Of a stretch of 64,000 nucleotides of DNA, positions 50,420-59,658 are shown piece by piece. The DNA is from Virgisporangium aliadipatigenens (lineage in GTDB: Bacteria > Actinomycetota > Actinomycetes > Mycobacteriales > Micromonosporaceae), in the NCBI RefSeq assembly GCF_016863615.1, contig NZ_BOPF01000002.1:706465-770464 (forward strand), in the 5' to 3' direction. Position 1 is the first letter of the stretch. Each line of letters starts with the position of its first letter. Under the pieces are notes generated by a model, which was not told where the DNA came from, made no database searches, and was given only the letters and a program-made list of their open reading frames with translations. The position numbers were made by a program, and so were the translations under genes.

Positions 50420-53137
50420 ATGGTGATTTCCGTGCACGGCAGAAATCCCGCACTGCTTTCCGAACGGGAGATGCACACGCTGCGATTCACCGGTGCGCCG
50501 GAATTGCTGCGCCTGCTCGACCGGCTCGTGCGTCGACCCCGCCTGTGGTTCGTCGGCGTATATCTGCCGATTATCTATCTGGTCGGCGGTGCCGCCGGCG
50601 AGAATGTCCTGGGCGTGCTGGCCGAACGGCTCAATCGCGCACGGGGCCGAAAGATAATTCACGTCAAATTGTCGGCGCGGGCACCGGTGCCGCCCGACGG
50701 CGCGCCGCCCGGCCGGACCCCGGACCAGGAATTCGTCGCGCGACTGCACCGGTTGCTCGACGCGGTGGTGACGAATTTCGCGGCGACCCGAAAGGGCGTG
50801 CGGCGCATCCGGTTCCCGTATTACGGGGCGGTCAGCTGGTTGGTGGGCCTGTACACGGACGATCCCGCGGTGCGACCCGAGGAGCGGGCCGGCCGGCACG
50901 AGGCGGAGCTGCGCGAGTTCCTGAACGGGCGCCGGCCGGCGGTGCGCGCCGTCGACGCGGCCACCCGGCCGTTGACCGCCGAGGTGCCCTGGTACGTGCT
51001 GATCACGGCGCGGTTGACGCTGCGCGGCAGCCAACTGGTCTCCCGGCTGTGGCCGGTGCGCGCGTGGCTCGTGCGGCACCCGGCCGTCCGCAACCGCATG
51101 AGCAATCTCAGCGAACTCGCGGCCGCGTTCGCCGCGCGGGAGTTCGCCCCCGAGGCCGTCGGTCGGATGCTGGTCGACGCCGTGCTCACGGACCTGCGGA
51201 TCGCGTACCGGCGTTCGGTGCTGCCGGGAACGCGCCGGGGCCGGCTGAGCCATCCGGTGCTGCTCCTCGACGACGTCGGCACCGACACCGCCGGCGTGGA
51301 ACTGCTGCGGCTGCTGTCGGCCGCGCGGAACGAACCCGTCGAGCGGCGGTTCGGCCGGCGTCCGCGCTACCGGCAGGACCCGCTGCTGGTCGTCGCCGTC
51401 GGCCCGCGCGAGGGGCTGACCGCGCTCACCGGTGCCCGCCGGGCGGCCGACGGCGAGCCGCTGACCCCGGCCGAGCTGCCCGCCCCGTACCTGCGCTGGC
51501 TGGAGGAACTGCGGGCCGGCGGGACGCACCGTTCGTGGCTGCTGCCGATGCGCCTGAGCTACCCGGACCCGTTGCCGGACGGCTGGCAGCGCCCGATCGC
51601 CCTGGCCGGCATGCCGCACGGGCGGCGTTCCGTGGCGGCCGTGGTGGTCACCGCGATGCTGCTCGGCCTGGCCGCCGTGGTCGGCGGCTACGTGTACGGG
51701 CACTGCGGTTCGCCGCCGTCGCGCGCGGCGATGACCCGGGTGCCGCTGGCCGAGGAACGGCACCAGTGCGTCGGCGTCTCCTCGGGGCGCCACCGCTTCT
51801 TCGCCGACGTCGACGACGACGCGCCGATCTCCGGGGCGCTGCGGCAGGACCTGCGCCGCGTGGAGGAACGCATCGCCGCCAACAACGAACGGGCGCTGCG
51901 CCGTTCGGACCACGTCACGCTGGTGTACGTCGGCATCCTCTCGTCCTCCGGCGCGGAGTCGTACCAGTCCGCGCTGGAGGACCTGCTCGGGCTGGTGACG
52001 GCGCAGGAGAAGTACCTGAGCCTGCAGGCGCCGGTGCGGCTGCTGCTCGCCAACGGCGGCGACGGGATGCTGCACGGCGCGCTGGCGGTCGACTCGATCG
52101 TGGCCGCCGCCGAGAACGACCCGAGCATCGTGGGCGTCCTCGGCCTCGGCATCAGCAAGAAGCAGACCCGCAAGGCGATGCTGCGACTGGCCGCGGCCCG
52201 GATCCCGATGGTCGGCACCACCCTGACGGCGACGGAACTGGCCACCCGCACCACGTCGTACTACCGGCAGGTCGGTCCGACGAACCGGCGCACGGCGGCG
52301 GTGCTGGCCTTCCACGCGAAGACCGCCAAGCTGGCCAAGCGCGCCCGGGTGTACTACTCGGCCGACCCGGACGACCTGTACAGCTCGGACCTGAAGGAGC
52401 AGCTGGACGAGGCGCTCGGCGCCGTCGGGATCGCGGTCACCGCGCGGACCTACTACACACATCCGAGCCAGGGCGGCCACACCATCCAGGAACTGGGCGA
52501 GCAGGCCTGCGAACTCGGGGCCGACGACGTGGTGATCTACGCCGGCCGGGCCGAACGCTTCGACGACCTCGTCGCCGGCATGAGCGCACACTGCCACGGC
52601 GCCTACCCGAAGCTGCTCGCCGGCGACGACGTCACGCGGTTCATGCTCGACCCGCGGGACCTGCCGCGCGGGCTGACCGTCGAGTACACCGCGCTCGCCA
52701 CCAGCATCGTCTGGGGCGAGGACTGCACCAGCCTGCCGTTCTTCGTGGAGTCCAGCGCGGTGGCGCAACGGATCCGGCTGAGCGCGGAGTCCGGGGACTG
52801 CAAGCGCCGCGGCGACGGGAACGCCATGCTCGCCTACGACGCGTTCACCACGATTATGACGGCCGTGACCGGTGCCCGGGCCGGCGGCGGGCGGCCGCAC
52901 CGGGAGGCGCTCGTCGGGCACCTGCAGCAGATCCGCGACGAGGCCCGGCTGACCGGCGCGACCGGCATCATCGACTTCGCGCGTAAGCACACGGTGCCGC
53001 TGGACAAGACGGTGGTCATGCTGAGCAGGGTCGGCCGCAACGCCCCGACGCTGGTGCTGCACTGCGGCTCGTTCGGCGACCCCCGGCTGCCGAAGCCGCA
53101 CAAGGACTGCCCGAAGGACACCGACGACGTCGGTTAG
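50420..53137 (+). CDS. Membrane receptor-like protein: P-loop-like domain, one TM, type-1 periplasmic-binding domain
   Basis: 905 residues. Cytosolic part 1-400: IIYLVGGAAGENVLGVLAERL (52-72) lies where a STAND-type P-loop would be, but lacks the Lys (GGAAGENV instead of GxxGxGKS). HPVLLLDDVGTD (279-290) resembles Walker B, so probably a pseudo-NTPase. TM at about 403-426. Outside: a Leu/Ile/Val-binding-type (Peripla_BP_6) domain, DHVTLVYVGILSSSGAESY..., IVGVLGLGISKKQTRKA, IPMVGTTLTATEL, with several Cys. Such domains sense small ligands. The start is ATG 50420 or GTG 50423, both behind GAAGGGA. Divergent from the AAA ATPase. Confidence 0.85.
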   Translation: MVISVHGRNPALLSEREMHTLRFTGAPELLRLLDRLVRRPRLWFVGVYLPIIYLVGGAAGENVLGVLAERLNRARGRKIIHVKLSARAPVPPDGAPPGRTPDQEFVARLHRLLDAVVTNFAATRKGVRRIRFPYYGAVSWLVGLYTDDPAVRPEERAGRHEAELREFLNGRRPAVRAVDAATRPLTAEVPWYVLITARLTLRGSQLVSRLWPVRAWLVRHPAVRNRMSNLSELAAAFAAREFAPEAVGRMLVDAVLTDLRIAYRRSVLPGTRRGRLSHPVLLLDDVGTDTAGVELLRLLSAARNEPVERRFGRRPRYRQDPLLVVAVGPREGLTALTGARRAADGEPLTPAELPAPYLRWLEELRAGGTHRSWLLPMRLSYPDPLPDGWQRPIALAGMPHGRRSVAAVVVTAMLLGLAAVVGGYVYGHCGSPPSRAAMTRVPLAEERHQCVGVSSGRHRFFADVDDDAPISGALRQDLRRVEERIAANNERALRRSDHVTLVYVGILSSSGAESYQSALEDLLGLVTAQEKYLSLQAPVRLLLANGGDGMLHGALAVDSIVAAAENDPSIVGVLGLGISKKQTRKAMLRLAAARIPMVGTTLTATELATRTTSYYRQVGPTNRRTAAVLAFHAKTAKLAKRARVYYSADPDDLYSSDLKEQLDEALGAVGIAVTARTYYTHPSQGGHTIQELGEQACELGADDVVIYAGRAERFDDLVAGMSAHCHGAYPKLLAGDDVTRFMLDPRDLPRGLTVEYTALATSIVWGEDCTSLPFFVESSAVAQRIRLSAESGDCKRRGDGNAMLAYDAFTTIMTAVTGARAGGGRPHREALVGHLQQIRDEARLTGATGIIDFARKHTVPLDKTVVMLSRVGRNAPTLVLHCGSFGDPRLPKPHKDCPKDTDDVG

Positions 53138-53152
53138 GTGCGATCACGCACC

Positions 53153-53647
53153 TCAGTCCGTCTCGTGCAGGCACCGGGTCCAGACGATCATCCGGACGGT
53201 GGTGTCCGTGCTGCGGGACAGGGCGACCGTGTGGCCGTCCCGCAGGTCGATCTTGAGATCGGCGGGTCCGGCCCAGGGGCCCTTGACCCACGGGTCGTCG
53301 CCGGTCCGCGGGTGGAGACCGGCCGCTTGCCAGTGATCGGTCAGGAGGGCGTAGGTGGCCTTCTCCTCGGCGGCGGCGATCGGCAGGTGATAGGTGCCCT
53401 GCATCCGGTAGAGCTCCTTGTCCGGGAAGTCGCTGATCTGGCCCGGGCAGGTGAGGCGCTCCTCCTTGGGGGCGTCCAGGGAGATCGCGGCGATCGCGGC
53501 GACCCGCTCGGCACGCTCGCGGACCTGCTGCCGCGCTGTGGCCGGCGCGAGGTCCGGGGTGAAGTCGCCGCCGCCGCCGGCATCCGGGACCGAGCATCCT
53601 CCGGCTCCCGCGAGCAGAGCCGCCGCGAGAATCATCCGCCTGATCAC
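53153..53647 (-). CDS. Lipoprotein of unknown function
   Basis: About 164 residues. Signal VIRRMILAAALLAGAGGC with Cys lipidated, a Gly-rich linker, a helical segment (PATARQQVRERAERVAAIAAISLDAP) and a beta-rich C-terminus (DLKIDLRDGHTVALSRSTDTTVRMIVWTRCL). No family recognised. The GTG at 53647 lies 7 nt after TATAGT, so probably leaderless; a GTG at 53656 is in frame. Converges with the receptor gene, 15 bp apart. Confidence 0.75.
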   Translation of the reverse strand: MIRRMILAAALLAGAGGCSVPDAGGGGDFTPDLAPATARQQVRERAERVAAIAAISLDAPKEERLTCPGQISDFPDKELYRMQGTYHLPIAAAEEKATYALLTDHWQAAGLHPRTGDDPWVKGPWAGPADLKIDLRDGHTVALSRSTDTTVRMIVWTRCLHETD

Positions 53648-53726
53648 GGCGCGCACTATATAGACCGCGAGCGCGATGCGGCCAGGACCCGTCTCGTCGA
53701 TCAGCCGCGTGCGAGGCGGCGTTGAT

Positions 53727-54917
53727 CTAGGCGGCGTGGGGCACGCCGGCGGGCTCGGGTGCCGGCCGGTGTGCCCTCCTGAGGAGAAGAGCGCCGAGCA
53801 GCGCCCCGAACAGCTTCCCGCCGGCGAACAGCAGCACCAGCCAGGCGCCGCCGAGCCCGATCGTCGCGCCGGCCACCGCCGCCCCCACCGCGCCGGAGGA
53901 GACCTTGATGCCGGCGCTGATCGTGAACACCTGCGTGTGCACCGGCGCCGGCGCGTACCTGTCCCGCACCCCGAACTGCCCGCTCGCCACCGGTCCGGTC
54001 GTGAAGCCGGAGAGCGCGAACAGCACCACGGCGACCGGCATCCCGCCGCCGAGCGGAACGCACATCAGCGGCACCGCGCCGACGAGCGTTCCCCAGATGA
54101 CCAGGCGCTGCGGGCGTTCGACCCAGGGAGTGAAGCGCGCGTTGGCGAGCGAACCGATCAGCCCGCCCACGGCGTAGGCCGAGATCAGCAGCCCGGCGTC
54201 GGTCGCGTCGCCGGTCCGCTCGGTGGCCAGCACCGTCGCCGCGATCGGCAGCACGCCGATGCCGATGGCGCCGAGGCTGCTCGCGAACGTGATCGCCCGC
54301 AGCACCGGATCCGTCCACAGCACCACCACACCGGCGGCCATCGGCGGACGCGGCCCGCTCGCCACCCGCTCGCGCAGCGGCAGGGTGAGGACCAGCAGCG
54401 CCCCGCACGCGGCCACGGCGGCCGCCACCAGCGCGGCCGGCCGGGCGTCGATGCGCGCCGCGAGCAGCGCCGCGAACGCCGGCCCCACGATCCCGGCCGT
54501 GTTGTACGTGAGCACGTCGAAGCTGTACGCGCGCGGCCGCCGCTTCGCCGGCACCAGCTCCTTGAGCAGGCTCGACAAGCCGCCGGTCGCCAGTGGCGCG
54601 CAGCACCCGCCCAGAACGACCACCACCACGGCCGTCCACGCCGGCGCGCCGCCCACCAGCAGCGCGCAGCCCGCGAGGCTGGACGCGAAGGTCAGCAGCG
54701 CCACCGTGTAGAACAGCCGCGGCCGCCGGGTCCGGTCCCCGTACGCGCCGATCAGCGGCGCCGCCACCACGTGCGGGATCATCAGCGCGGCGACCAGGAT
54801 CCCGCCGAGCGCGGCGTCGCCGGTGCGGTCCACGGCGAGCAGGACGATCGCCACCCGCGCACCCTCGTCGGCGAGGCGGACCAGCGCGGCCACGAGCAGG
54901 TAACGCGCCAGGACCAT
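53727..54917 (-). CDS. MFS transporter
   Basis: 396 residues, 12 predicted helices. DRTGDAALGGILVAALMIPHVVAAPLIGAYGDRTRRPR contains the loop 2-3 motif region. Resembles actinobacterial drug or metabolite efflux MFS proteins of unknown substrate. The ATG at 54917 was chosen: upstream in-frame sequence is antisense to the M1 gene and Pro/Ala-rich. TAGGGT ends 7 nt upstream, so probably leaderless. Divergent from the M1 aminopeptidase, with 76 bp between starts. Confidence 0.85.
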   Translation of the reverse strand: MVLARYLLVAALVRLADEGARVAIVLLAVDRTGDAALGGILVAALMIPHVVAAPLIGAYGDRTRRPRLFYTVALLTFASSLAGCALLVGGAPAWTAVVVVVLGGCCAPLATGGLSSLLKELVPAKRRPRAYSFDVLTYNTAGIVGPAFAALLAARIDARPAALVAAAVAACGALLVLTLPLRERVASGPRPPMAAGVVVLWTDPVLRAITFASSLGAIGIGVLPIAATVLATERTGDATDAGLLISAYAVGGLIGSLANARFTPWVERPQRLVIWGTLVGAVPLMCVPLGGGMPVAVVLFALSGFTTGPVASGQFGVRDRYAPAPVHTQVFTISAGIKVSSGAVGAAVAGATIGLGGAWLVLLFAGGKLFGALLGALLLRRAHRPAPEPAGVPHAA

Positions 54918-54993
54918 GCCTCCGACCCTAAGGATCTCCCTCGTCGGACCGGTGCTCTCGTGGTGGAGGTCACTGGTCGGTACTGTCCCCTGC

Positions 54994-56376
54994 ATGCAGC
55001 TCTTACGTGGTGCGGTGGTGCTCGCGACCGTCGCGGCGACGGTGTTCACGGCCGGTCCGGCGCAGGCCGCCGCGCCCCGGCCGGGCGCCCCTGGTGCGGG
55101 CGACGAGTACTTCCCGCTCGCCGGCAACGGGGGATACGACGTTCGCCACTACGAGCTCGACATCCGCTACGACCCGGCGACCCGGGCGTTCAGCGGCGTC
55201 GCCGAGGTGACCGCGCGCACCACGGCCGCGCTGTCGTCGTTCAACCTGGATCTGCGCGGCTTCACCGTGCGCGCGGTGACGGTCGACGGGCGGGCCGCCG
55301 CGTTCACCCGGGACGGGCAGGAGCTGACCGTCGCGCCGCGCGGCGGGCTGGGCAGGGACCGGCTGTTCAAGGTGGTCGTGCGCTACGACGGCAGCACCGG
55401 CCGGCCGGTGGACAACACCGGCGCGCTCTACGGCTGGGTCTCCACGCCGGACGGGTCGTTCGTCGCCAACGAGCCCGAGGGCGCCTCGACCTGGTACCCG
55501 GTCAACGACCACCCGACCGACAAGGCCGGCTACGACTTCCGGATCACCGTGCCCGAGGGCAAGGTCGCCGTCTGCAACGGCGAACTCGTCGCCAACCGCA
55601 CGTCGAACGGCTGGACGACGTGGGTGTGGCGGGCGAACGACCCGATGGCGAGCTACCTGTCGACGGCCTCGATCGGCGACTACGACCTGCGGAAGCGGCG
55701 CGGCCCGAAGGGGCTGCCGATCATCGACGCGATCGACCGGGACCTGCCGGAGACCGCCGACGACGGGCTGGCCCGCACCGACGAGATGATCACCTACTTC
55801 GGCAAGGTGTTCGGGCCGTACCCGTTCTCGTCGTACGGCGCGATCGTGGACGACGACGAGGACGCCGGCTACGCGTTGGAGACCCAGACCCGGCCGATCT
55901 ACTCCGGGGCGCCGGACGAGTCGACCGTCGCGCACGAGCTGGCGCACCAGTGGTTCGGCAACAGCGTCAGCCCGAACGCGTGGAGCGAGATCTGGCTCAA
56001 CGAGGGCTTCGCCACCTACGCCGAGTGGCTGTGGGAGGAGCACAACGGCGGAAAGTCGGCCGCCGACCAATTCGCCGAGCTGTACGCCCGCCCGGAGAGC
56101 TCCACCATCTGGAACCCGCCGCCGGCGGCCCCCGGCGCGGAGAACCTCTTCGCCGGTTCGGTGTACATCCGCGGCGCGATGGCGTTGCAGGCGCTGCGGG
56201 CGAAGGTCGGCGACGCGAAGTTCTTCGCGATCCTGCCCGCCTGGTACGCGCGGTACCGGGACCGGGACGCCGACACCCAGGACCTGGTGGTGCTCTCCTC
56301 GGCGATCGCCCGTCAGGACCTGCGGGCCTTCTTCCGCACGTGGGTGTACACGCCCGGGAAACCCACCACCTGGTAG
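54994..56376 (+). CDS. Secreted M1-family zinc aminopeptidase
   Basis: 460 residues. Signal peptide to about residue 26. N-terminal beta-saddle domain, then thermolysin-like catalytic domain: HELAH at 314-318 with Glu337 in WLNEGFATYAEW as the third zinc ligand. YALETQTRP (293-301) takes the GAMEN exopeptidase position. Shorter than typical PepN-like enzymes because the C-terminal helical domain is absent, as in other secreted actinobacterial M1 proteins. TACTGT lies 7 nt before the ATG, indicating a leaderless mRNA. Confidence 0.9.
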   Translation: MQLLRGAVVLATVAATVFTAGPAQAAAPRPGAPGAGDEYFPLAGNGGYDVRHYELDIRYDPATRAFSGVAEVTARTTAALSSFNLDLRGFTVRAVTVDGRAAAFTRDGQELTVAPRGGLGRDRLFKVVVRYDGSTGRPVDNTGALYGWVSTPDGSFVANEPEGASTWYPVNDHPTDKAGYDFRITVPEGKVAVCNGELVANRTSNGWTTWVWRANDPMASYLSTASIGDYDLRKRRGPKGLPIIDAIDRDLPETADDGLARTDEMITYFGKVFGPYPFSSYGAIVDDDEDAGYALETQTRPIYSGAPDESTVAHELAHQWFGNSVSPNAWSEIWLNEGFATYAEWLWEEHNGGKSAADQFAELYARPESSTIWNPPPAAPGAENLFAGSVYIRGAMALQALRAKVGDAKFFAILPAWYARYRDRDADTQDLVVLSSAIARQDLRAFFRTWVYTPGKPTTW

Positions 56377-56409
56377 ATCCATCCACGAAGATCCGTTATG
56401 CTCGGGCCA

Positions 56410-56530
56410 GGTCATGAGTGCCAGCGCGTAGCCCCGGCTTGCTGGCCGGCAACCCTTGCGATCCGCGATGGGGTGCCCCGGGTGAGGACCTGGCCCGTGC
56501 GCCGGCTTGGCCGCGGGCAAGCGCGGACCC
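56410..56530 (+). ncRNA. SAM-IV riboswitch
   Basis: The sequence follows the SAM-IV (S-box superfamily) consensus of actinomycetes: GGTCATGAGTGCCAGCG, AGCCCCGGCTTGCTGGCC GGCAACCC, GGGGTGCCCCGGGTGA and a closing GACC, then a pseudoknot-side hairpin ending GCGGGCAAGCGCGGACC. It binds S-adenosylmethionine and shuts off the gene. Downstream, GGACCC (56525) can pair with GGGTCC (near 56544), and CCCC-TGGGG can hide the GGGGG ribosome site at 56559-56563, so control is probably at translation initiation. Confidence 0.92.
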
Positions 56531-56570
56531 TCCAGCGACTGTGGGGTCCCTGGCCCCTGGGGGTTCGCCC

Positions 56571-57815
56571 GTGCTCGCCACCGCCACCTTCGACTGCACG
56601 ACCGACGCGCTCGACGTGGTCGGCGCCGACCTGTCCGTCACCCTCGCCGACGGCAGCGCTTCCCGTTTCGTGAACCTCGACCTCGCCGCCTCGGCCCCCT
56701 GCGTGCGGGCCGCCGCCCGGGCCGTCGAGGCGGTGCTGCCCTGGTACGCGAGCGTGCACCGCGGGGCGGGAGCCCGTTCGGCGCGGTGCACGCTGGAGTA
56801 CGAACGGGCCCGCCAGTCGGTCGGCGACTTCGTCGGCGCCGGTGCGCAGGACCTCGTGGTGTTCACCCGCAACACCACCGACGCCACCAACCTGCTGGCC
56901 CGGGCCCTGCCCACCGGCACCACGACGGTGGTCTTCGAGACCGAGCACCACGCGACCCTCCTGCCCTGGCCGAACGCCCGCCGCCTGCCGGCGCCGCAGA
57001 GCCCCGACGACGCGGTGCGGGCCCTCGAGGCGGCGCTGCGCTACCTGGCCGGCCCGGTGCTGGTGGCGGTCACCGGGGCCAGCAACGTCACCGGCGAGAT
57101 CTGGCCGGTGCGCCGGCTCGCCGACGTCGCCCACGCGCACGGCGCGCGGCTGTTCGTCGACGCGGCCCAGCTCGCCCCGCACACCCCCGTCGACCTGAAC
57201 GCCCTCGGCGCCGACTATCTGGCGTTCTCCGGGCACAAGCTGTACGCGCCGTTCGGGGCCGGGGTGCTGGTCGGACGCGGCGACTGGCTGGACGCGGCGC
57301 CCCCGTACCTGGCGGGCGGTGGGGCCAGCGCCCGGGTCGGCGACACCGCGGACGACCTGACCTGGGCCACCGGGCCGGCCCGGCACGAGGGCGGCACCCC
57401 GAACCTGCTCGGCGCCGTGGCCCTCGCCGCGGTCTGCGACGCGCTCGTGGCCGCCGACCGGGACGCGCTGCACGCCCACGAGCAGCGGCTCCTGGCGCGC
57501 CTGCGGGCCGGGGTCGCCGCCGTGCCGGGGGTGCGCGACGTCAGCCTGTTCGGCCCCGAACACCCGCGGGTGGGCATCGTCTCGTTGGCGCTGCCGGGCC
57601 ACGACGCGACGGCGGTGGCCGACCGCCTCGGTCACGAACACGGCATCGGCGTGCGGGCGGGGCAGTTCTGCGCGCATCCGTTGGCCCGCCGGCTGAGCGG
57701 CGTCGACGGCTCCTGCGGCGCGGCGGGCGCCACGCTGCTGCGGGCCAGTATCGGGCTCGGCACCACCGAGGAGGACGTGAACCGCTTCGTCGAGGCGCTG
57801 CGCGCGGTGCTGTAG
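56571..57815 (+). CDS. Class V aminotransferase (cysteine desulfurase-like)
   Basis: 414 residues, PLP-dependent fold type I: EHH (125-127), Asp197 in LFVDAAQLAPH, Schiff-base Lys223 in FSGHKLYAPFG, and GVRAGQFCAHPLARRL with the Cys position of cysteine desulfurases. The upstream SAM-IV riboswitch places it in sulfur/methionine metabolism. It may mobilise sulfur from cysteine or act as a lyase on a sulfur amino acid (inference). The GTG at 56571 has GGGGG 7 nt upstream. Confidence 0.87.
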   Translation: MLATATFDCTTDALDVVGADLSVTLADGSASRFVNLDLAASAPCVRAAARAVEAVLPWYASVHRGAGARSARCTLEYERARQSVGDFVGAGAQDLVVFTRNTTDATNLLARALPTGTTTVVFETEHHATLLPWPNARRLPAPQSPDDAVRALEAALRYLAGPVLVAVTGASNVTGEIWPVRRLADVAHAHGARLFVDAAQLAPHTPVDLNALGADYLAFSGHKLYAPFGAGVLVGRGDWLDAAPPYLAGGGASARVGDTADDLTWATGPARHEGGTPNLLGAVALAAVCDALVAADRDALHAHEQRLLARLRAGVAAVPGVRDVSLFGPEHPRVGIVSLALPGHDATAVADRLGHEHGIGVRAGQFCAHPLARRLSGVDGSCGAAGATLLRASIGLGTTEEDVNRFVEALRAVL

Positions 57816-57930
57816 GGTCGCGCCGCCCGCCGCGGCCGAACCGGAGCGGGCGGATCCCTCGACCGTGCGCGCCACGTACGCGGTCCCGCAGAGATTCACC
57901 ATCGCCGCGCGGGCCGGTAGCGTTCCGTTC

Positions 57931-58389
57931 ATGCCGTCCGCCGCTTTCGTGCCACCCGGCTTCGTTCCGCCGACGTCGCTGGTCACCGACCGATTTCGCC
58001 TGGAGCCGCTGGGTCCGCGGCACAACGCGGCCGACCACGCCGCGTGGACGTCGAGCATCGGGCACATCCGGGCCACCCCGGGTTACCCGGACGGCACCTG
58101 GCCGCCACTCGACGGCATGCCGCTGGACCGGAACCTCGCCGATCTTCGCCGGCACGCTGACGACTTCGCGAAACGCACCGGATTCACCTTCACCGTCCTC
58201 GACCCGGCCGACGGCGACGTCATGGGCTGCGTCTACCTGTACCCCTCGAAGGCGGCGGAGTACGACGTGACGATCCAGTCCTGGGTGCGGGCCGACCGGG
58301 CGGCCCTCGACGTGCCGCTGGCCGAGGCCGTCGCGCACTGGGTCGCCACGGCGTGGCCGTGGCACCGCCCGGACCGGCGCGGCCGCTGA
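57931..58389 (+). CDS. GNAT-like N-acetyltransferase
   Basis: 152 residues. DRFRLEPLGPRHNAADHAAW...TPGYPDGTWPP, then KRTGFTFTVLDPADGDVMGCVYLYP and YDVTIQSWVRADRAALDVPLAEAVAHWV, a variant GNAT fold without a clear RxxGxG/A acetyl-CoA loop. The activity is therefore uncertain. TAGCGT ends 7 nt before the ATG, suggesting a leaderless mRNA. The 115 bp upstream holds no other gene. Confidence 0.72.
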   Translation: MPSAAFVPPGFVPPTSLVTDRFRLEPLGPRHNAADHAAWTSSIGHIRATPGYPDGTWPPLDGMPLDRNLADLRRHADDFAKRTGFTFTVLDPADGDVMGCVYLYPSKAAEYDVTIQSWVRADRAALDVPLAEAVAHWVATAWPWHRPDRRGR

Positions 58390-58492
58390 CCGCCGGATCC
58401 GGGCCGATCCGCTCATCCGCCCGCGCGGAGTCGTCGCTGCGGCCGGATCGGGAGGGCTGAGCCGGCCACGCTCAGGCCCGTGACACCGCGCC

Positions 58493-59065
58493 TCACTCGT
58501 CGGCGGTCGGGGTGATAGCGACGATGCCGGTGCGCAGAATCGCGACCAGCCGGCGGGCCCGGTCGGCGTCGACGGCCAGGGCGGCGCCGCTGGCCAGCGT
58601 CAGTACGTCGGCGGCGGTGAGGTCGGGACGCAGGGTCGGCGCGGCGCGCCGGACCAGGCGGTCGGCGATCGTGGTGATCGAGGCGTGCCATTCGTGGAAC
58701 AGCGCCGTGCGGCGCCCGTCGGCGCCTTCGGTGGCGGCCAGGGCGAGGGGGCGCTTCGTGGCGACGTGTGCCACGAACTCGTCGAGCCAGGCGAAGAGCG
58801 CGTCCGTCGGATCGGCCGACTCCAGCAACCGCGTGCCGTGCCGGCACAGCGCGTCGACCTCGTCGGAGTAGACGGCGACGAGCAGGTCGGCGCGGGTCGG
58901 AAAGTGGCGGTACAGGGTGGCGTTGCCGACGCCGGCACGCCGGGCGATCACGTCGAACGCGACGTCGTTCCCGGCCTCAGCCAGTGCTTCGCCGGCCGCG
59001 GCGATCAGCCGGGCGCGGTTGCGGGACGCGTCGGCACGTGGGCCGCGCTTGCTATCCGAGGACAT
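58493..59065 (-). CDS. TetR/AcrR-family regulator
   Basis: 190 residues. ADASRNRARLIAAAGEALAEAGNDVAFDVIARRAGVGNATLYRHFPTRADLLVAV is the complete TetR helix-turn-helix; the C-terminal half is the ligand domain. The start at 59065 is 8 nt after TAACGT, without Shine-Dalgarno. Divergent from a SnoaL-like gene; a palindrome covers its -10 region, so it probably represses itself and that gene. Confidence 0.9.
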   Translation of the reverse strand: MSSDSKRGPRADASRNRARLIAAAGEALAEAGNDVAFDVIARRAGVGNATLYRHFPTRADLLVAVYSDEVDALCRHGTRLLESADPTDALFAWLDEFVAHVATKRPLALAATEGADGRRTALFHEWHASITTIADRLVRRAAPTLRPDLTAADVLTLASGAALAVDADRARRLVAILRTGIVAITPTADE

Positions 59066-59075
59066 CCCCGGATAC

Positions 59076-59087
59076 GTTACCGGCAAC
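59076..59087. promoter_or_regulatory. Candidate TetR operator
   Basis: GTTACCGGCAAC, a 12-bp palindrome with one mismatched pair, overlaps the TAACGT -10 box of the tetR gene and lies 40 bp before the SnoaL-like gene. Confidence 0.45.
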
Positions 59088-59126
59088 TAAACGGGGAGTA
59101 CCCCGCTTCGACGGAGGGGAGCCGCG

Positions 59127-59528
59127 ATGGCGCTGACGACGGACGATCGGATTGCCATCGCGGATCTGATCAGCCTGCACGGCCACCTGGTCGACCGCGG
59201 TGACTTCGCCGGCCTGGCGGCGCTCTTCACCGAACAGGTGGTCTACGACGTGTCGGCCTTCGGCGGCGGCGCCCTGGTGGGTCTCGCCGCGATCCGCGAC
59301 GCCGGTACGGCGCTGGCCGACGCCAATCCCGTCGCGCACCACGTGACCAACATCGTGCTGCGCGAGACGGCGGACGGCGTCGTGCACGCCCTCTCCAAGG
59401 GCCTCGGGGTGATGGCCGACGGTTCGACCGGCAGCGTCACGTACGACGACACCGTCGAGCGAACCGCCGCCGGCTGGCGTATCACGCACCGGATCGTGCG
59501 CCCGCGGCGCACGCCCCTACGGGACTGA
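59127..59528 (+). CDS. SnoaL-like / NTF2-fold protein
   Basis: 133 residues. DDRIAIADLISLHGHLVDRGDFAGLAALFTEQVVYDVSAFGG, AHHVTNIVLRETADGVV and a C-terminal WRITHRIVRPRR strand are typical of the SnoaL_4 / NTF2-like cone fold, used by cyclases, dehydratases and isomerases. The conserved His pair (AHHVTN) may be catalytic. GGAGGGGAG lies 5 nt before the ATG. The epoxide hydrolase follows 130 bp later. Confidence 0.85.
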   Translation: MALTTDDRIAIADLISLHGHLVDRGDFAGLAALFTEQVVYDVSAFGGGALVGLAAIRDAGTALADANPVAHHVTNIVLRETADGVVHALSKGLGVMADGSTGSVTYDDTVERTAAGWRITHRIVRPRRTPLRD

Positions 59529-59658
59529 GGCCGGTACCCGCGCGAGGCGCCGCCGATGTCGTTGACCTGGCGGTGGCGAAGCCGGATCCCAACCCGATGA
59601 ACGGCACCCGGCGTGGGTCGCCTTGCCGGGTGCCGTTCGGTCGCCGTAGGAATGTCCG

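Noticed and set aside
50084..53101. A 1005-codon open frame on the - strand
   Set aside because: Antisense to the receptor-like gene; composition is Arg/Gly/Val-rich with no recognisable motif.
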